Below are positions 26,158 to 34,312 of a stretch of 64,000 nucleotides of DNA, in pieces. Position numbers and translations under genes: made by a program. The notes under the pieces were generated by a model that ran no database searches, was not told the origin of the DNA, and worked only from the letters and a program-made list of their open reading frames with translations. The stretch's first letter is position 1. The number at the start of each line of letters is the position of its first letter. The stretch is from the NCBI RefSeq assembly GCF_001724605.1, contig NZ_MEEX01000020.1, forward strand, positions 1 to 64,000, written 5' to 3'. The DNA comes from Phenylobacterium sp. SCN 70-31 (lineage in GTDB: Bacteria; Pseudomonadota; Alphaproteobacteria; Caulobacterales; Caulobacteraceae).

Positions 26158-26766
26158 CTATTCAGCGGGCTGCAGTTTGCGGCGCTTGGCCAGCGGGGTG
26201 ATCACGCTTTCGTCCCGCACGCCGTCGGCCTTCATCGGCGCATGGGCCACGTCGTCGTCGTCGAACGGCTTGCCCACCCAGGAGGCGAACTCCAGGCACA
26301 CGCCGTCGGGATCGAAGAAGTAGACCGAGCGCACGAAGACGTCGTCGGTCACCTCGGCGCTCGAGCCGCTCGGGGAATTGTCGTGGTTGAGGATGGGAGA
26401 GACGGTGATCCCCTTGTCCTGCAACTTCCGCACGTAGTCGTCGAACTTCTCGGCGGGCACGTCGAAGGCGATGTGGTTCATCGACCCATGCGCGCTCATG
26501 AAGTCGCCCTGGGTCGGGAGCGCGCTGGGCGCGGCGTGACCCGGTTGGGCCGGCGGCGCGTGCTTGAACCAGAAGAACGCCAGGCTGTCGCCGTTGCCGA
26601 TGTCGAAGAAGAAGTGCTGCCCCAGGTCGCGGGGCAGGTCGATGGTCTTGGTCAGGGGCATCCCCAGGATGTCGCGGTAGAACTTCACCGTCTCGGCCAT
26701 GTCCTTGCAGACCAGGGCCAGATGGTTCACGCCGCGGATCTCGAACTCGCTGTTGGTCTTCGCCAT
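26158..26766 (-). CDS. VOC-superfamily (glyoxalase/extradiol-type) protein
   Basis: Vicinal-oxygen-chelate protein of 202 aa with two beta-alpha-beta-beta-beta modules. The first begins VNHLALVCKDMAETVKFYRD with a likely metal His, the second MNHIAFDVPAEKFDDYV. A late FFDPDGVCLEFASW supplies the conserved Glu ligand. This pattern fits glyoxalase, extradiol dioxygenase or isomerase members. It is the first gene of the minus-strand operon ending at 21257. GGGAGG precedes the ATG, and a perfect palindrome overlapping the -35 hexamer lies 45 bases upstream. The reaction is unknown; a metal-dependent ring cleavage or isomerisation step is plausible. Confidence 0.85.
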   Translation of the reverse strand: MAKTNSEFEIRGVNHLALVCKDMAETVKFYRDILGMPLTKTIDLPRDLGQHFFFDIGNGDSLAFFWFKHAPPAQPGHAAPSALPTQGDFMSAHGSMNHIAFDVPAEKFDDYVRKLQDKGITVSPILNHDNSPSGSSAEVTDDVFVRSVYFFDPDGVCLEFASWVGKPFDDDDVAHAPMKADGVRDESVITPLAKRRKLQPAE

Positions 26767-26810
26767 TGCGATCCTCCCTTGCGGAAAACTTACGTTGTTA
26801 GGGTTCTAAG

Positions 26811-26827
26811 CGTCAACTTTGTTGACG
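26811..26827. promoter_or_regulatory. MarR-type operator before the enolase-paralogue operon
   Basis: CGTCAACTTTGTTGACG is a perfect 17-base palindrome. Read on the minus strand, its right arm gives TTGACG, a good Caulobacter-type -35, followed by CTAACAA as a likely -10. Bound protein would therefore block the promoter of the VOC gene. The core GTCAA-N5-TTGAC is repeated at 28157-28171. Confidence 0.7.
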
Positions 26828-26836
26828 ATGTGACTA

Positions 26837-27481
26837 TCAGCTGCGGCGAGCGCCGCCCAGGAAGTCGCCGGCGTTGAAACTCTCGGGCGCGGCGATCTCG
26901 ACGATCGGCTCCTCGCGGTTGTCGTACTCCATGCGCAGCGCCCGCGTGATCACGGCGTGCATGGCGTACAGCGTGGTGATGTAGGTGAACTCGAAGATCT
27001 CCTCGTCGCTCCAGAAGGTCTTCAGCTTGTCGAACACCGCCGACGGCGTGCGGCCGTCGCCCGCGGTCAGGCAGTCGGCGTAGGCCAGCACCGCGCGTTC
27101 CTTGTCGTCGAACACGTCCGAGACCGTCCAGTGCGGCACCGCGGCGATCTTCTCCTCCGAGACCCCCAGGCCCCGCAGCGACTTGCAGTGCTGGGAGAAG
27201 ACGAACTGGCTGCCCTTCACCCAGCCGGCGCGGGTCTGGCCCAGTTCGCGCAGCACCGGGTCGATCTTGCGGTCGGGATGGCGATAGACCGCGAAGCCGT
27301 CGACGGCATGCTGGAAGATGTCGGGACAGAGGGCGAAGATGGTCCACCAGTCGCCGGGGGTTCCGGTCGCCGTGCCCGGGTTCGCCACCGGATCGCGGCC
27401 CTCTCCGAACAGGCGGTCATAATAACGGTGGATCACCTCTGCGGTCACTTCGGAGCGGGGAACCTGGCGGAGTTCGGGCAT
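26837..27481 (-). CDS. Carboxymuconolactone-decarboxylase-family (AhpD-like) protein
   Basis: A 214-aa protein of the carboxymuconolactone decarboxylase/AhpD-like all-helical family. Recognisable parts are VFSQHCKSLRGLGVSEEKI, with Cys and the following helix of the AhpD core, and VFDDKERAVLAYADCLTAG, typical of CMD proteins. Only one Cys of the usual CxxC pair is seen, so peroxidase activity is doubtful. The stop lies just beyond the palindrome at 26811, so this gene is a separate unit from the VOC operon. It is not adjacent to protocatechuate genes. The function is open: decarboxylase, isomerase or hydroperoxide handling. Confidence 0.78.
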   Translation of the reverse strand: MPELRQVPRSEVTAEVIHRYYDRLFGEGRDPVANPGTATGTPGDWWTIFALCPDIFQHAVDGFAVYRHPDRKIDPVLRELGQTRAGWVKGSQFVFSQHCKSLRGLGVSEEKIAAVPHWTVSDVFDDKERAVLAYADCLTAGDGRTPSAVFDKLKTFWSDEEIFEFTYITTLYAMHAVITRALRMEYDNREEPIVEIAAPESFNAGDFLGGARRS

Positions 27482-27634
27482 GTGTTCGTCCTTCGCTGTG
27501 TGTCGGCCCGGCGGCCGTATCGTTGGCGGGTGGGAAAGGAGAAGGCGCGGCTCGCGCCCGAGTCACCCCGATAATTTTTGTCGGTCCGCGGCCAAATTTT
27601 TGTCCGTCCCGCTCCCGCCGTCCGAGATGCGGTG

Positions 27635-28102
27635 TCAGGCGTCCGAGCCCGACAGCGGCGGATCGAACAGCAGCGGTGGGCCCCAGTCCCGCCCCAGGAC
27701 GCGCGACATCTGGCGCAGGTCGTCCTCTCCGAGGCGGCGCGCCAGCTCCTCGGTCTGCATGCGGATCGCCTGCTGGGCGTCGATGTGCATCGTTTCGCCC
27801 AGGTTGGTCGGCGTGACGATCTTGACCCGTCGGTTGGTGGGATCGTCCGCGAGCGATACGATGCCCAGTTCGATCATCTGGTTGATTGTGGCGTGGATCG
27901 CCTGGCGGCTGACGCCCATGTTCCGCGCGATCTCGGAAGGACGATTCACGCCGAGGACGATGTGGGCCATCACCATCGACTGCGGGCGGGTCACCTTCGG
28001 CCAGCCCCGGGCCCGGAAGTAGTTCTGCAGGCTCTCGTCGCACCAGTAGAAGGCCTGCAACAGCGAGAGCAGGAGCGGCTTCGAATTTTCCTCTGACGCC
28101 AC
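27635..28102 (-). CDS. MarR-family regulator
   Basis: MarR-type regulator of 155 aa with a GTG start. The helix-turn-helix is RPSEIARNMGVSRQAIHATI and the wing carries DDPTNRRVKIVTPTNLGE. The N-terminal half has FYWCDESLQNYFRARGWP, rich in aromatic residues that could form a ligand pocket. It is divergent from an MFS transporter, and the 136-bp gap holds the palindrome at 28156. A second copy of that palindrome precedes the VOC/enolase-paralogue operon. By position this is the most likely protein to bind both sites and link the transporter to that operon. Confidence 0.86.
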   Translation of the reverse strand: MASEENSKPLLLSLLQAFYWCDESLQNYFRARGWPKVTRPQSMVMAHIVLGVNRPSEIARNMGVSRQAIHATINQMIELGIVSLADDPTNRRVKIVTPTNLGETMHIDAQQAIRMQTEELARRLGEDDLRQMSRVLGRDWGPPLLFDPPLSGSDA

Positions 28103-28155
28103 CTACGCCCGCCCCACGGTGTCCCTCCGGTTTCAGTGGGCCGGTTCCCCGGCTT

Positions 28156-28172
28156 TGTCAAAAGCGTTGACA
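28156..28172. promoter_or_regulatory. MarR-type operator before the MFS transporter
   Basis: TGTCAAAAGCGTTGACA has six-base arms around a five-base spacer. The right arm is itself a consensus TTGACA -35 box for the transporter, with GCAAATC as a possible -10. It shares GTCAA-N5-TTGAC, including spacing, with 26811-26827. Confidence 0.7.
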
Positions 28173-28238
28173 CTTCGCCCGAAGGCGCCGGCAAATCACT
28201 TCGACATCTAATCATATGAGCGGGGGAGGGAGTTCACG

Positions 28239-29600
28239 ATGAGCGAAGAGGCCTTGACCGGACAGTCGTCGGCGGAGTCCGAAGCCGACGATGCGCCCTG
28301 GGCCCCAAGCGAGGCGTACGGCTTCTATGTGGTCGGCGTGTTGATGCTGGCCTACATGTTCTCGTTCATCGACCGCGTGCTCCTGAGCCTGGTGATCGAC
28401 CCGATCCGCGCCGACCTCGGCCTGTCCGAGACGCAGATAAGCCTCCTGATCGGCTTCGCCTTCGCGGCGTTCTACACCTTGCTGGGCCTGCCCTTCGGGC
28501 GATGGGTCGACACGCGCGGCCGCCGCAACCTCATCGCCCTGGGCATCGCGCTCTGGAGCCTGGCGACGGTAGCCTGCGGTCTCGCCAACAGCTTCTGGCG
28601 TCTGTTCGCCGCACGTATGGCTGTGGGGGTGGGGGAGGCGACGCTCTCGCCGGCGGCCTACTCGATCATCCCCGACTATTTCTCGCCCCAGAAGCTGGGC
28701 CTCGCGATGGGCGTCTACTACTGCGGCGTCACCCTCGGCGGCGGCCTCGCCATGCTGGTGGGGGGCGTCGTGGTCCAGTGGGCCGCCGCCGCCGCGCCGG
28801 TGCTGCCGGTGGTCGGGCAGGTCGAGGCCTGGAAGGTCCCGTTCTTCATCGTGGGCTTCCCCGGCCTGCTCGTGGCGCTCCTCGTCCTGCTGACCGTGCG
28901 CGAGCCGCCGCGCCGCCTCGAAAAGTCCGGGGCCGCCTCGGCCGCCCCGCCGGTGCGCGAGGTGATCGCCTATGTCTGGGAGAACCGGGGCGCCTACGGC
29001 CCGGTGTTCGCGGGCTTTTCGGCGGTGGTGATCGGGGGCTACGCCTTCAACGTCTGGGGACCGGCCTATTTCATGCGGGTCCACGGCTACGATCCGGCCG
29101 AGGTGGGCGTGATCTTCGCCCTGGCGCTGGGGGTCTTCGGCACCCTGGGAGTCCTTTCGGGCGGCGTGATCTCGGACTGGATTTCACGCTCGGGCAAGCT
29201 GGACGCGCCGATTCGCGTCTCCATGTGGGGCGCGATCATCCAGGCTCCGCTCTTCGTGGGGGCCTACCTGTCGCCCTCGCCGATCGTGGCGGCGGTGCTG
29301 TTCATCGTGGCCATGTACTTCGGCAGCGTCTACGGGGGGCTCCAGGCCGCCGCGGTCCAGTCGATGACGCCGAACCGCATGCGGGGCCAGGTGGCCGCGC
29401 TCTACCTCACCATCGCCAACATGGTCGGCCTGGGCCTTGCGCCCACATGGACCGCCTGGATGACCGAGAACCTGTTTGGCGGGCCGCAGGGAATCGGCAA
29501 GTCGCTGGCGCTCACCACGGCCATCGCCGTCACCACGGGCGTCGTGCTCATGGCGCTGGCGCTGAAGCCGGCGGCGAAGCGGATCGCCGCGCTGAGATGA
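28239..29600 (+). CDS. MFS transporter (spinster-like)
   Basis: Twelve-helix major facilitator transporter, 453 aa. The first helix contains FSFIDRVLLSLVIDPIRADL, and the loop between helices 2 and 3 is FGRWVDTRGRRNLIALG, the MFS signature. AARMAVGVGEATLSPAAYSII marks helices 4-5, a pattern typical of the spinster-like/aromatic-acid group common in Caulobacterales. GGGGGAGGGAG precedes the ATG. Gene order places it with both the enolase-paralogue operon, through a shared operator, and the phthalate-type oxygenase set that follows. It probably takes up an organic acid. Confidence 0.88.
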   Translation: MSEEALTGQSSAESEADDAPWAPSEAYGFYVVGVLMLAYMFSFIDRVLLSLVIDPIRADLGLSETQISLLIGFAFAAFYTLLGLPFGRWVDTRGRRNLIALGIALWSLATVACGLANSFWRLFAARMAVGVGEATLSPAAYSIIPDYFSPQKLGLAMGVYYCGVTLGGGLAMLVGGVVVQWAAAAAPVLPVVGQVEAWKVPFFIVGFPGLLVALLVLLTVREPPRRLEKSGAASAAPPVREVIAYVWENRGAYGPVFAGFSAVVIGGYAFNVWGPAYFMRVHGYDPAEVGVIFALALGVFGTLGVLSGGVISDWISRSGKLDAPIRVSMWGAIIQAPLFVGAYLSPSPIVAAVLFIVAMYFGSVYGGLQAAAVQSMTPNRMRGQVAALYLTIANMVGLGLAPTWTAWMTENLFGGPQGIGKSLALTTAIAVTTGVVLMALALKPAAKRIAALR

Positions 29601-29605
29601 GGGGA

Positions 29606-30880
29606 CTACTCCGCCGCCTGCCGGCTGCGGGCGTTCCGGGTGGTGAAGGTGCGCCAGTCCGATTCCCGCGTCACCACCCCCTCGAAGGAGGCCAGGTCCA
29701 CCTGGCGGACCGACGCCGTCGTTCCGATGGCCGGTTCGCCCTTCTGGACGGCCTTGGCGGCGGCGACCATCTGGCGTCGGAACTGCACGATGGCCACGTC
29801 GGAAGAACCCAGGTGGTCCGCCGAGCGGTCGGCGATCGGGCCCATGGTCTCCCACATCGCCATGTCCTGCGCCGGGATGCCGTGGATGCCGGTGAAGTCC
29901 CCGGCCCGCATGGCCTCGCGATCCTGAAGGTAGCCGTTCTCCAGGTTGCGGACCTTTGTCCAGTCGGCGTTCAGGTCGACGCCGGGCACCGCGGCGCAGA
30001 ACGTCCGCCAGCTGTCCTGGCTGATCCCCTTCGTGGGATGCCAGGCCACCCAGTAGAACATGCAGTTCACGTCATCGATCGGCACCAGCATCTGGGCCAG
30101 GTTGTATTTGTCGTTCGGCGGGATCAGCACCGTGAACGGAGCGATGAACACCGTGGTGCGGATGTAGACGTGCGTCTCCGGATTCACGATCGGCCGGCGG
30201 ATCGCCGCATAGTGGAAGCCGTAGTCGGTGACCTCGGCCTCGAGGCGCGGCGCCTTGTCGTTCGACGGCCGGAGCCACGCGGTCTCGGTGGCGGTCGAGC
30301 CTTCGACCTCCGCGGTCGGCATATTGGTGGAGTGCAGGCTCGAAGAGTGGGCGGAATCGATCGCGCCTTCCAGCACCTGGGCCCAGTTGCAGGCCGCATG
30401 CATCTTCACGATCGAGACCTTCGTGTCGGGCTCGGGCGCCCAGGCCGGCGTCTCGAACGGCCGGACGGCGTCCGCTTCGCCCATCCACACCCAGACGAAG
30501 CCGCCCGCCTCGTGTGTCGGATAGGCCCTGGCGCGCAGGTTGCGCATGCGGCTGTCGGGTGGCTCGGACGACATGTCCACGATCTCGCCGTCGGTGGCGA
30601 ACTTCCACCCGTGATAGAGACAGCGCAGGCCGCAGTCCTCGTTGCGGCCGAAGACCAGCGAAGCGCCGCGGTGGGGGCACTTCTCGTCCAGCACGCCCAC
30701 GCGCCCGCGGGTGTCGCGGAAGACCACCAGGTCGACGCCCAGCAGGCGGCTCTTCACCGGCGCGCCGTCAGCCTCGACTTCTTCGGACATGCAGGCGGGA
30801 AGCCAGTGCTGGCGCATGATCCGGCCCATCGGGGCCTCACCTTCCACGCGGCACAGGAGGTCGTTGTCGGCGGGTCTCAT
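29606..30880 (-). CDS. Rieske non-heme iron oxygenase, alpha subunit (phthalate-dioxygenase-like)
   Basis: Ring-hydroxylating oxygenase alpha subunit, 424 aa. The N-terminal Rieske [2Fe-2S] site has CPH (Cys68, His70) and CLYH (Cys87, His90). The catalytic mononuclear iron site has the bridging Asp175 and ligands His178 and His183 in EGAIDSAHSSSLHS. The start MRPADNDLLCRV-EGEAPMGR resembles phthalate 4,5-dioxygenase and phenoxybenzoate dioxygenase, which are homo-oligomers without beta subunits. No ferredoxin or reductase gene is in the window, so an electron donor must come from elsewhere. It is divergent from a Gfo/Idh dehydrogenase and decarboxylase-like pair that match the next two phthalate steps. 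The true substrate remains to be shown. Confidence 0.9.
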   Translation of the reverse strand: MRPADNDLLCRVEGEAPMGRIMRQHWLPACMSEEVEADGAPVKSRLLGVDLVVFRDTRGRVGVLDEKCPHRGASLVFGRNEDCGLRCLYHGWKFATDGEIVDMSSEPPDSRMRNLRARAYPTHEAGGFVWVWMGEADAVRPFETPAWAPEPDTKVSIVKMHAACNWAQVLEGAIDSAHSSSLHSTNMPTAEVEGSTATETAWLRPSNDKAPRLEAEVTDYGFHYAAIRRPIVNPETHVYIRTTVFIAPFTVLIPPNDKYNLAQMLVPIDDVNCMFYWVAWHPTKGISQDSWRTFCAAVPGVDLNADWTKVRNLENGYLQDREAMRAGDFTGIHGIPAQDMAMWETMGPIADRSADHLGSSDVAIVQFRRQMVAAAKAVQKGEPAIGTTASVRQVDLASFEGVVTRESDWRTFTTRNARSRQAAE

Positions 30881-30918
30881 GGGCGGTTCCGGGCGCTCTT
30901 GGGGGCGTCGTTGAAAAG

Positions 30919-30934
30919 ACTTAGATATCGAAGT
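30919..30934. promoter_or_regulatory. Palindrome in the divergent oxygenase/dehydrogenase promoter
   Basis: ACTTAGATATCGAAGT is a 16-base near-palindrome with a single mismatched pair, in the 112-bp AT-richer gap between the Rieske oxygenase and the Gfo/Idh gene. It could be bound by the MarR protein encoded downstream at 33156. No second copy was seen. Confidence 0.4.
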
Positions 30935-30992
30935 AATTACCTTCCGGAGGCCGCGGAGTCCAGTGCGGCCCCGGACACGTGACGGGAGCAGC

Positions 30993-32159
30993 ATGACCGA
31001 CCGCATCCTCCGTTTCGGGGTCATCGGCCTGTCGCGTGGATTCGTGCTGACCCGGCCGATGTTCCTGAAGGACCCGCGCGTCCGCCTCGTCGCCGCCGCC
31101 GATCCCCGGCCCGAGGCCCGCGCCGCCTTCGAGGCCGAGTTCGCCGGACGCGCCTACGAGACCGCGGCCGATCTGTGCGCCGATCCCGAGGTCGATGTGG
31201 TCTACGTCGCCTCGCCGCACGGCCTGCACGTGGACCATGCGACCGCCGCCGCGCGGGCGGGCAAGCACGTGCTTGTCGAGAAGCCCATGGCCCTGACCCT
31301 GGCCGACTGCCGCACCATGCGCGCCGCCGCCGCCCAGGCGGGCGTCCGCCTGCTGGTCGGCCCCAGCCACGGCTATGACGCGCCCGTCGTCCGGGCCGCC
31401 GAGCTGATCCGGACCGGCCGCTTCGGCGCGCTGCGGATGCTGACCCTCATGAATTTCACCGACTTCATGTACCGTCCCCGGCGGCCCGAGGAACTGGATC
31501 CGGCGGCCGGCGGGGGCGTGGTCTTCAGCCAGGCGGCGCACCAGGTTGACGTGGCCCGCCGCCTGGCGGGCGCGCCGGTGGCGAAGGTGCGCGCCCAGGC
31601 CCTGGGTTGGGACCCCGAGCGCCGCGCCGAGGGCGCCTACCAGGCCCTTCTGACCTTTGCGAACGGCGTTTCGGCCAGCCTCGTCTATTCCGGATATGGC
31701 CGCTTCGACACCGACGCTCTCGTGGGCTGGGTGGGCGAGCTGGGCCAGCGTCGCTCGCCCGACGACTATGGCGCCGCCCGCCGCCGCCTGACCGGCAGCG
31801 GTGACGAGGCCGAGCTGAAGCGCCTGCGCGCCTACGGTTCGGGAGCTGCGGCGGAACCCGAACGGGTGGGGCACGAACATTTCGGCTTCGTGCTGGCGAG
31901 TTGCGAGGGCGCCGACCTGCGGCCCACCGCCACCGCGATCGAGGTTTACGGCGACGCGCGCGAGGTGATCGACCTGCCGCCGGCCGAGGCGCCGCGCCAG
32001 GGTGTCGTCGACGAGGTCTGGGCCGCGGTGGTCGAGGGCCGCCCGGCCACCCACGACGGCGCGTGGGGCCAGGCCAACCTGGCCGCCTGCCTGGCCATTC
32101 TGGAATCGAGCCGGGAGGGCCGCGACGTCCTCCTGCCACATGGGGGAGACGAACCTTGA
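30993..32159 (+). CDS. Gfo/Idh/MocA-family oxidoreductase
   Basis: NAD(P)-dependent oxidoreductase of the Gfo/Idh/MocA family, 388 aa. The N-terminal Rossmann region is LRFGVIGLSRGFVLTRPMFL, and the conserved EKP of this family is in GKHVLVEKPMALTLADC. The C-terminal alpha/beta domain has GGGVVFSQAAHQVDVARRLAG, the GGG...HxxD substrate region. Dihydrodiol dehydrogenases of the 4,5-phthalate pathway belong to this family, which fits its place beside a Rieske oxygenase. GGGAG precedes the ATG. The stop overlaps the next gene's TTG start by four bases. Sugar dehydrogenase is an alternative made less likely by context. Confidence 0.85.
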   Translation: MTDRILRFGVIGLSRGFVLTRPMFLKDPRVRLVAAADPRPEARAAFEAEFAGRAYETAADLCADPEVDVVYVASPHGLHVDHATAAARAGKHVLVEKPMALTLADCRTMRAAAAQAGVRLLVGPSHGYDAPVVRAAELIRTGRFGALRMLTLMNFTDFMYRPRRPEELDPAAGGGVVFSQAAHQVDVARRLAGAPVAKVRAQALGWDPERRAEGAYQALLTFANGVSASLVYSGYGRFDTDALVGWVGELGQRRSPDDYGAARRRLTGSGDEAELKRLRAYGSGAAAEPERVGHEHFGFVLASCEGADLRPTATAIEVYGDAREVIDLPPAEAPRQGVVDEVWAAVVEGRPATHDGAWGQANLAACLAILESSREGRDVLLPHGGDEP

Positions 32160-33148
32160 GCCGACTGCGCCTGACCCTGGCCTGCTGGGACTACGACCGC
32201 ACCCGCGCCCTGGCCGACGGCCGGGTCCGTCCCGAAGGGATAGACCTCAACCTGCTGCCGCTGGAGGTGGAGGAGACCTTCTTCCGCATGCTGCGCGGCC
32301 GCGAGTTCGACGCCTCGGAGATGTCGCTCTCTTCGTACTGTGTCTCGCTGCTGCGCGACGATCCCGCGTTCATCGCCATCCCGGTGTTCCCGTCGCGGTT
32401 CTTCCGCCACTCCTGCATCTTCGTCTCGGCGAAGAGCGGCATCCGCGAGCCGAAGGATCTGGTCGGCAAGCGGATCGGTGTCCCCGAGTACCAGATGACG
32501 GCGCCGGTCTGGATCCGAGGCATCCTGGCCGACGAGTACGGTGTCGATCCCGCCAGCGTTGAGTACTTCACGGGCGGCGAGGAGGAGCCCGGCCGCGACG
32601 AGAAACTGAAGCTGGACCTGCCGTCGCAGTTCCGCGTGACCCCCATTCCGGCCGACAAGACCCTGTCGGCCATGCTGGCCGAAGGCGAGATCGACGCGCT
32701 GCACACCGCCCGGACGCCTTCGACCTTCTATTCGCGCCCCGACGACGTGAGCCGCCTGTTCCCGGATTTCGTGCCCGTGGAGAAGGCCTACTACCAGCGC
32801 ACGGGCCTGTTCCCGATCATGCACGTCATCGCCCTGCGGCGGGACGTCTATCTCGAGAACCGCTGGATCGCGCGCTCGCTCTACAAGGCCTTCGTCGAAG
32901 CCCAGAAGGTCGCCTACGAAAACCTGCGGGTCACCTCGGCGATGATCTCCATGCTGCCCTGGCAGGTCGCGGCGGTGGAGGAGGCGGTGACCGAACTGGG
33001 CGCCGACTGGTGGCCCTATGGCGTGCAGGAGAACCGTGCGGTGCTGGACACCTTCCTGCGCTACCACCACGAGCAGGGTCTGTCGAAGCGCCGCCTGCAG
33101 GTGGAGGAGCTGTTCGCGCCCGAGACCTTCGAAGCGTTCAAGATCTGA
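32156..33148 (+). CDS. 4,5-dihydroxyphthalate decarboxylase-like protein
   Basis: A 330-aa protein resembling 4,5-dihydroxyphthalate decarboxylase (Pht5 type), which has a periplasmic-binding-protein-like fold. Supporting segments are LTLACWDYDRTRALADGRV at the N-terminus, FRMLRGREFDASEMSLSSY, FRHSCIFVSAKSGIREPKDL and LFPIMHVIALRRDVYLENRW. It has no signal peptide, which separates it from NMT1/ABC solute-binding proteins of similar fold. The TTG start overlaps the upstream stop (TTGA) and has GGGAG upstream. It would remove a carboxyl group from a dihydroxylated aromatic acid made by the oxygenase and dehydrogenase. Confidence 0.82.
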   Translation: MSRLRLTLACWDYDRTRALADGRVRPEGIDLNLLPLEVEETFFRMLRGREFDASEMSLSSYCVSLLRDDPAFIAIPVFPSRFFRHSCIFVSAKSGIREPKDLVGKRIGVPEYQMTAPVWIRGILADEYGVDPASVEYFTGGEEEPGRDEKLKLDLPSQFRVTPIPADKTLSAMLAEGEIDALHTARTPSTFYSRPDDVSRLFPDFVPVEKAYYQRTGLFPIMHVIALRRDVYLENRWIARSLYKAFVEAQKVAYENLRVTSAMISMLPWQVAAVEEAVTELGADWWPYGVQENRAVLDTFLRYHHEQGLSKRRLQVEELFAPETFEAFKI

Positions 33149-33155
33149 GGCGGCC

Positions 33156-33608
33156 GTGGACCTCGCCTCCGAAGAAAGCCTGGGTTTCCAGGTGCGACGC
33201 TGCCACCGCGCCTTCGACCGGTTGCTGAACGCCCGCCTGGCCCGGCATGGCCTGTCGTCCGGCTTCTGGGGCTTCCTGCGGGCGCTCTGGCAGGAAAGCG
33301 GCGTCACCCAGGCGCGGCTGTCGCAGCTCAACAACGTGACGGCCCCCACGGCGGTCACGACCCTGAACGCCATGGCCCGTGCGGGCCTCGTGCGCCGCGA
33401 GCGCGATCCCGCCGACGGGCGCAAGCTGCACATCTTCCTGACGCCCCGCGGACGGCGGCTGAAGGAGGATCTCGTGCCGATGGCGCAGAGGATCAACGAG
33501 GCCGCCTCGGCCGGGATTTCGCCGGAGGACCTGCGCACGACGCTCCGGGTGCTCGATCGCATCAGCGCCAATCTCGCCCGCGAGATCGAACAGGAGGCCG
33601 CGCCGTGA
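33156..33608 (+). CDS. MarR-family regulator
   Basis: MarR-type regulator, 150 aa, GTG start with GAGG upstream. The winged-helix core includes VTQARLSQLNNVTAPTAVTT and a wing with DPADGRKLHIFLTPRGRR. It lies seven bases after the decarboxylase-like gene and overlaps the following glutathione transferase by four bases, so it is part of this four-gene operon. It probably senses the aromatic substrate and controls the divergent promoter at 30881-30992. Confidence 0.87.
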   Translation: MDLASEESLGFQVRRCHRAFDRLLNARLARHGLSSGFWGFLRALWQESGVTQARLSQLNNVTAPTAVTTLNAMARAGLVRRERDPADGRKLHIFLTPRGRRLKEDLVPMAQRINEAASAGISPEDLRTTLRVLDRISANLAREIEQEAAP

Positions 33609-34312
33609 TCACCTTCTACGGCGGGCCGACGCCCAACGGCCGCAAGGTCGCGATCCTGCTCGAAGAGCTGGAACTGTCCTACGCCTATCGTGGCGTGGAC
33701 ATCCTGGCGGGCGACCAGTTCGAGCCTGGGTTTCTGGCGCTGAACCCCAACAACAAGATGCCGGTCATCGTCGATCCCGATGCGCCCGGCGGCGAACTGG
33801 TGCTCTGGGAGTCCGGAGCGATCCTCTGGCACCTGGCGGAGACGCGCGGCCGGTTCCTGCCCGTGGAACCGAGAGCGCGCGCCGTCTGCCATCAGTGGCT
33901 GATGTTCCAGATGTCGGGCGTCGGCCCGATGTTCGGCCAGAACGCGCACTTCAGTTTCTACGCCGAAGAGAAGCACCCCTACGCCATCGCCCGCTACGCC
34001 AACGAGGTGGACCGCCTGCTGCGGGTGCTGGACGAGCGACTGGCCGAGAGCCGTTTTCTGGCGGGCGACGCCTACACTATCGCCGATATCGCCACCTATC
34101 CGTACACCCTGCGCCAGGCCGACACGCGTCGGACCGAATGGGTCAATCTCGCCCGCTGGTCCGACGAGATCGGCGCCAGGCCGGCGGTGCGACGCGGCAT
34201 GGATGTGGGGCGCGAAGAGCTGCGCAAGGAGACGATCGAGGGCGGGCTGGCCGGGCTTACCGACGATCAGCGCTCGATCCTGTTCGGAGCCCGGCAGTAC
34301 CGGCGGCGCTAG
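33605..34312 (+). CDS. Glutathione S-transferase
   Basis: Glutathione-S-transferase-fold protein, 235 aa, GTG start overlapping the MarR stop. The thioredoxin domain starts ITFYGGPTPNGRKVAILLEE, with cis-Pro in NKMPVIVD and the glutathione-binding ES in LWESGAILWHLAE. The C-terminal domain has FLAGDAYTIADIATYPY. The YGGPTPNGRKV pattern resembles the YfcG/Ure2p-like (nu-class) GSTs, which can have disulfide reductase activity. It closes the operon with the Gfo/Idh, decarboxylase-like and MarR genes and overlaps the convergent aminotransferase gene at the stop codons. Confidence 0.87.
   Translation: MITFYGGPTPNGRKVAILLEELELSYAYRGVDILAGDQFEPGFLALNPNNKMPVIVDPDAPGGELVLWESGAILWHLAETRGRFLPVEPRARAVCHQWLMFQMSGVGPMFGQNAHFSFYAEEKHPYAIARYANEVDRLLRVLDERLAESRFLAGDAYTIADIATYPYTLRQADTRRTEWVNLARWSDEIGARPAVRRGMDVGREELRKETIEGGLAGLTDDQRSILFGARQYRRR

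Noticed and set aside
27523..28096. Plus-strand open frames opposite the MarR gene at 27635
   Set aside because: The minus-strand frame has a clear MarR winged helix; the others are shadows.
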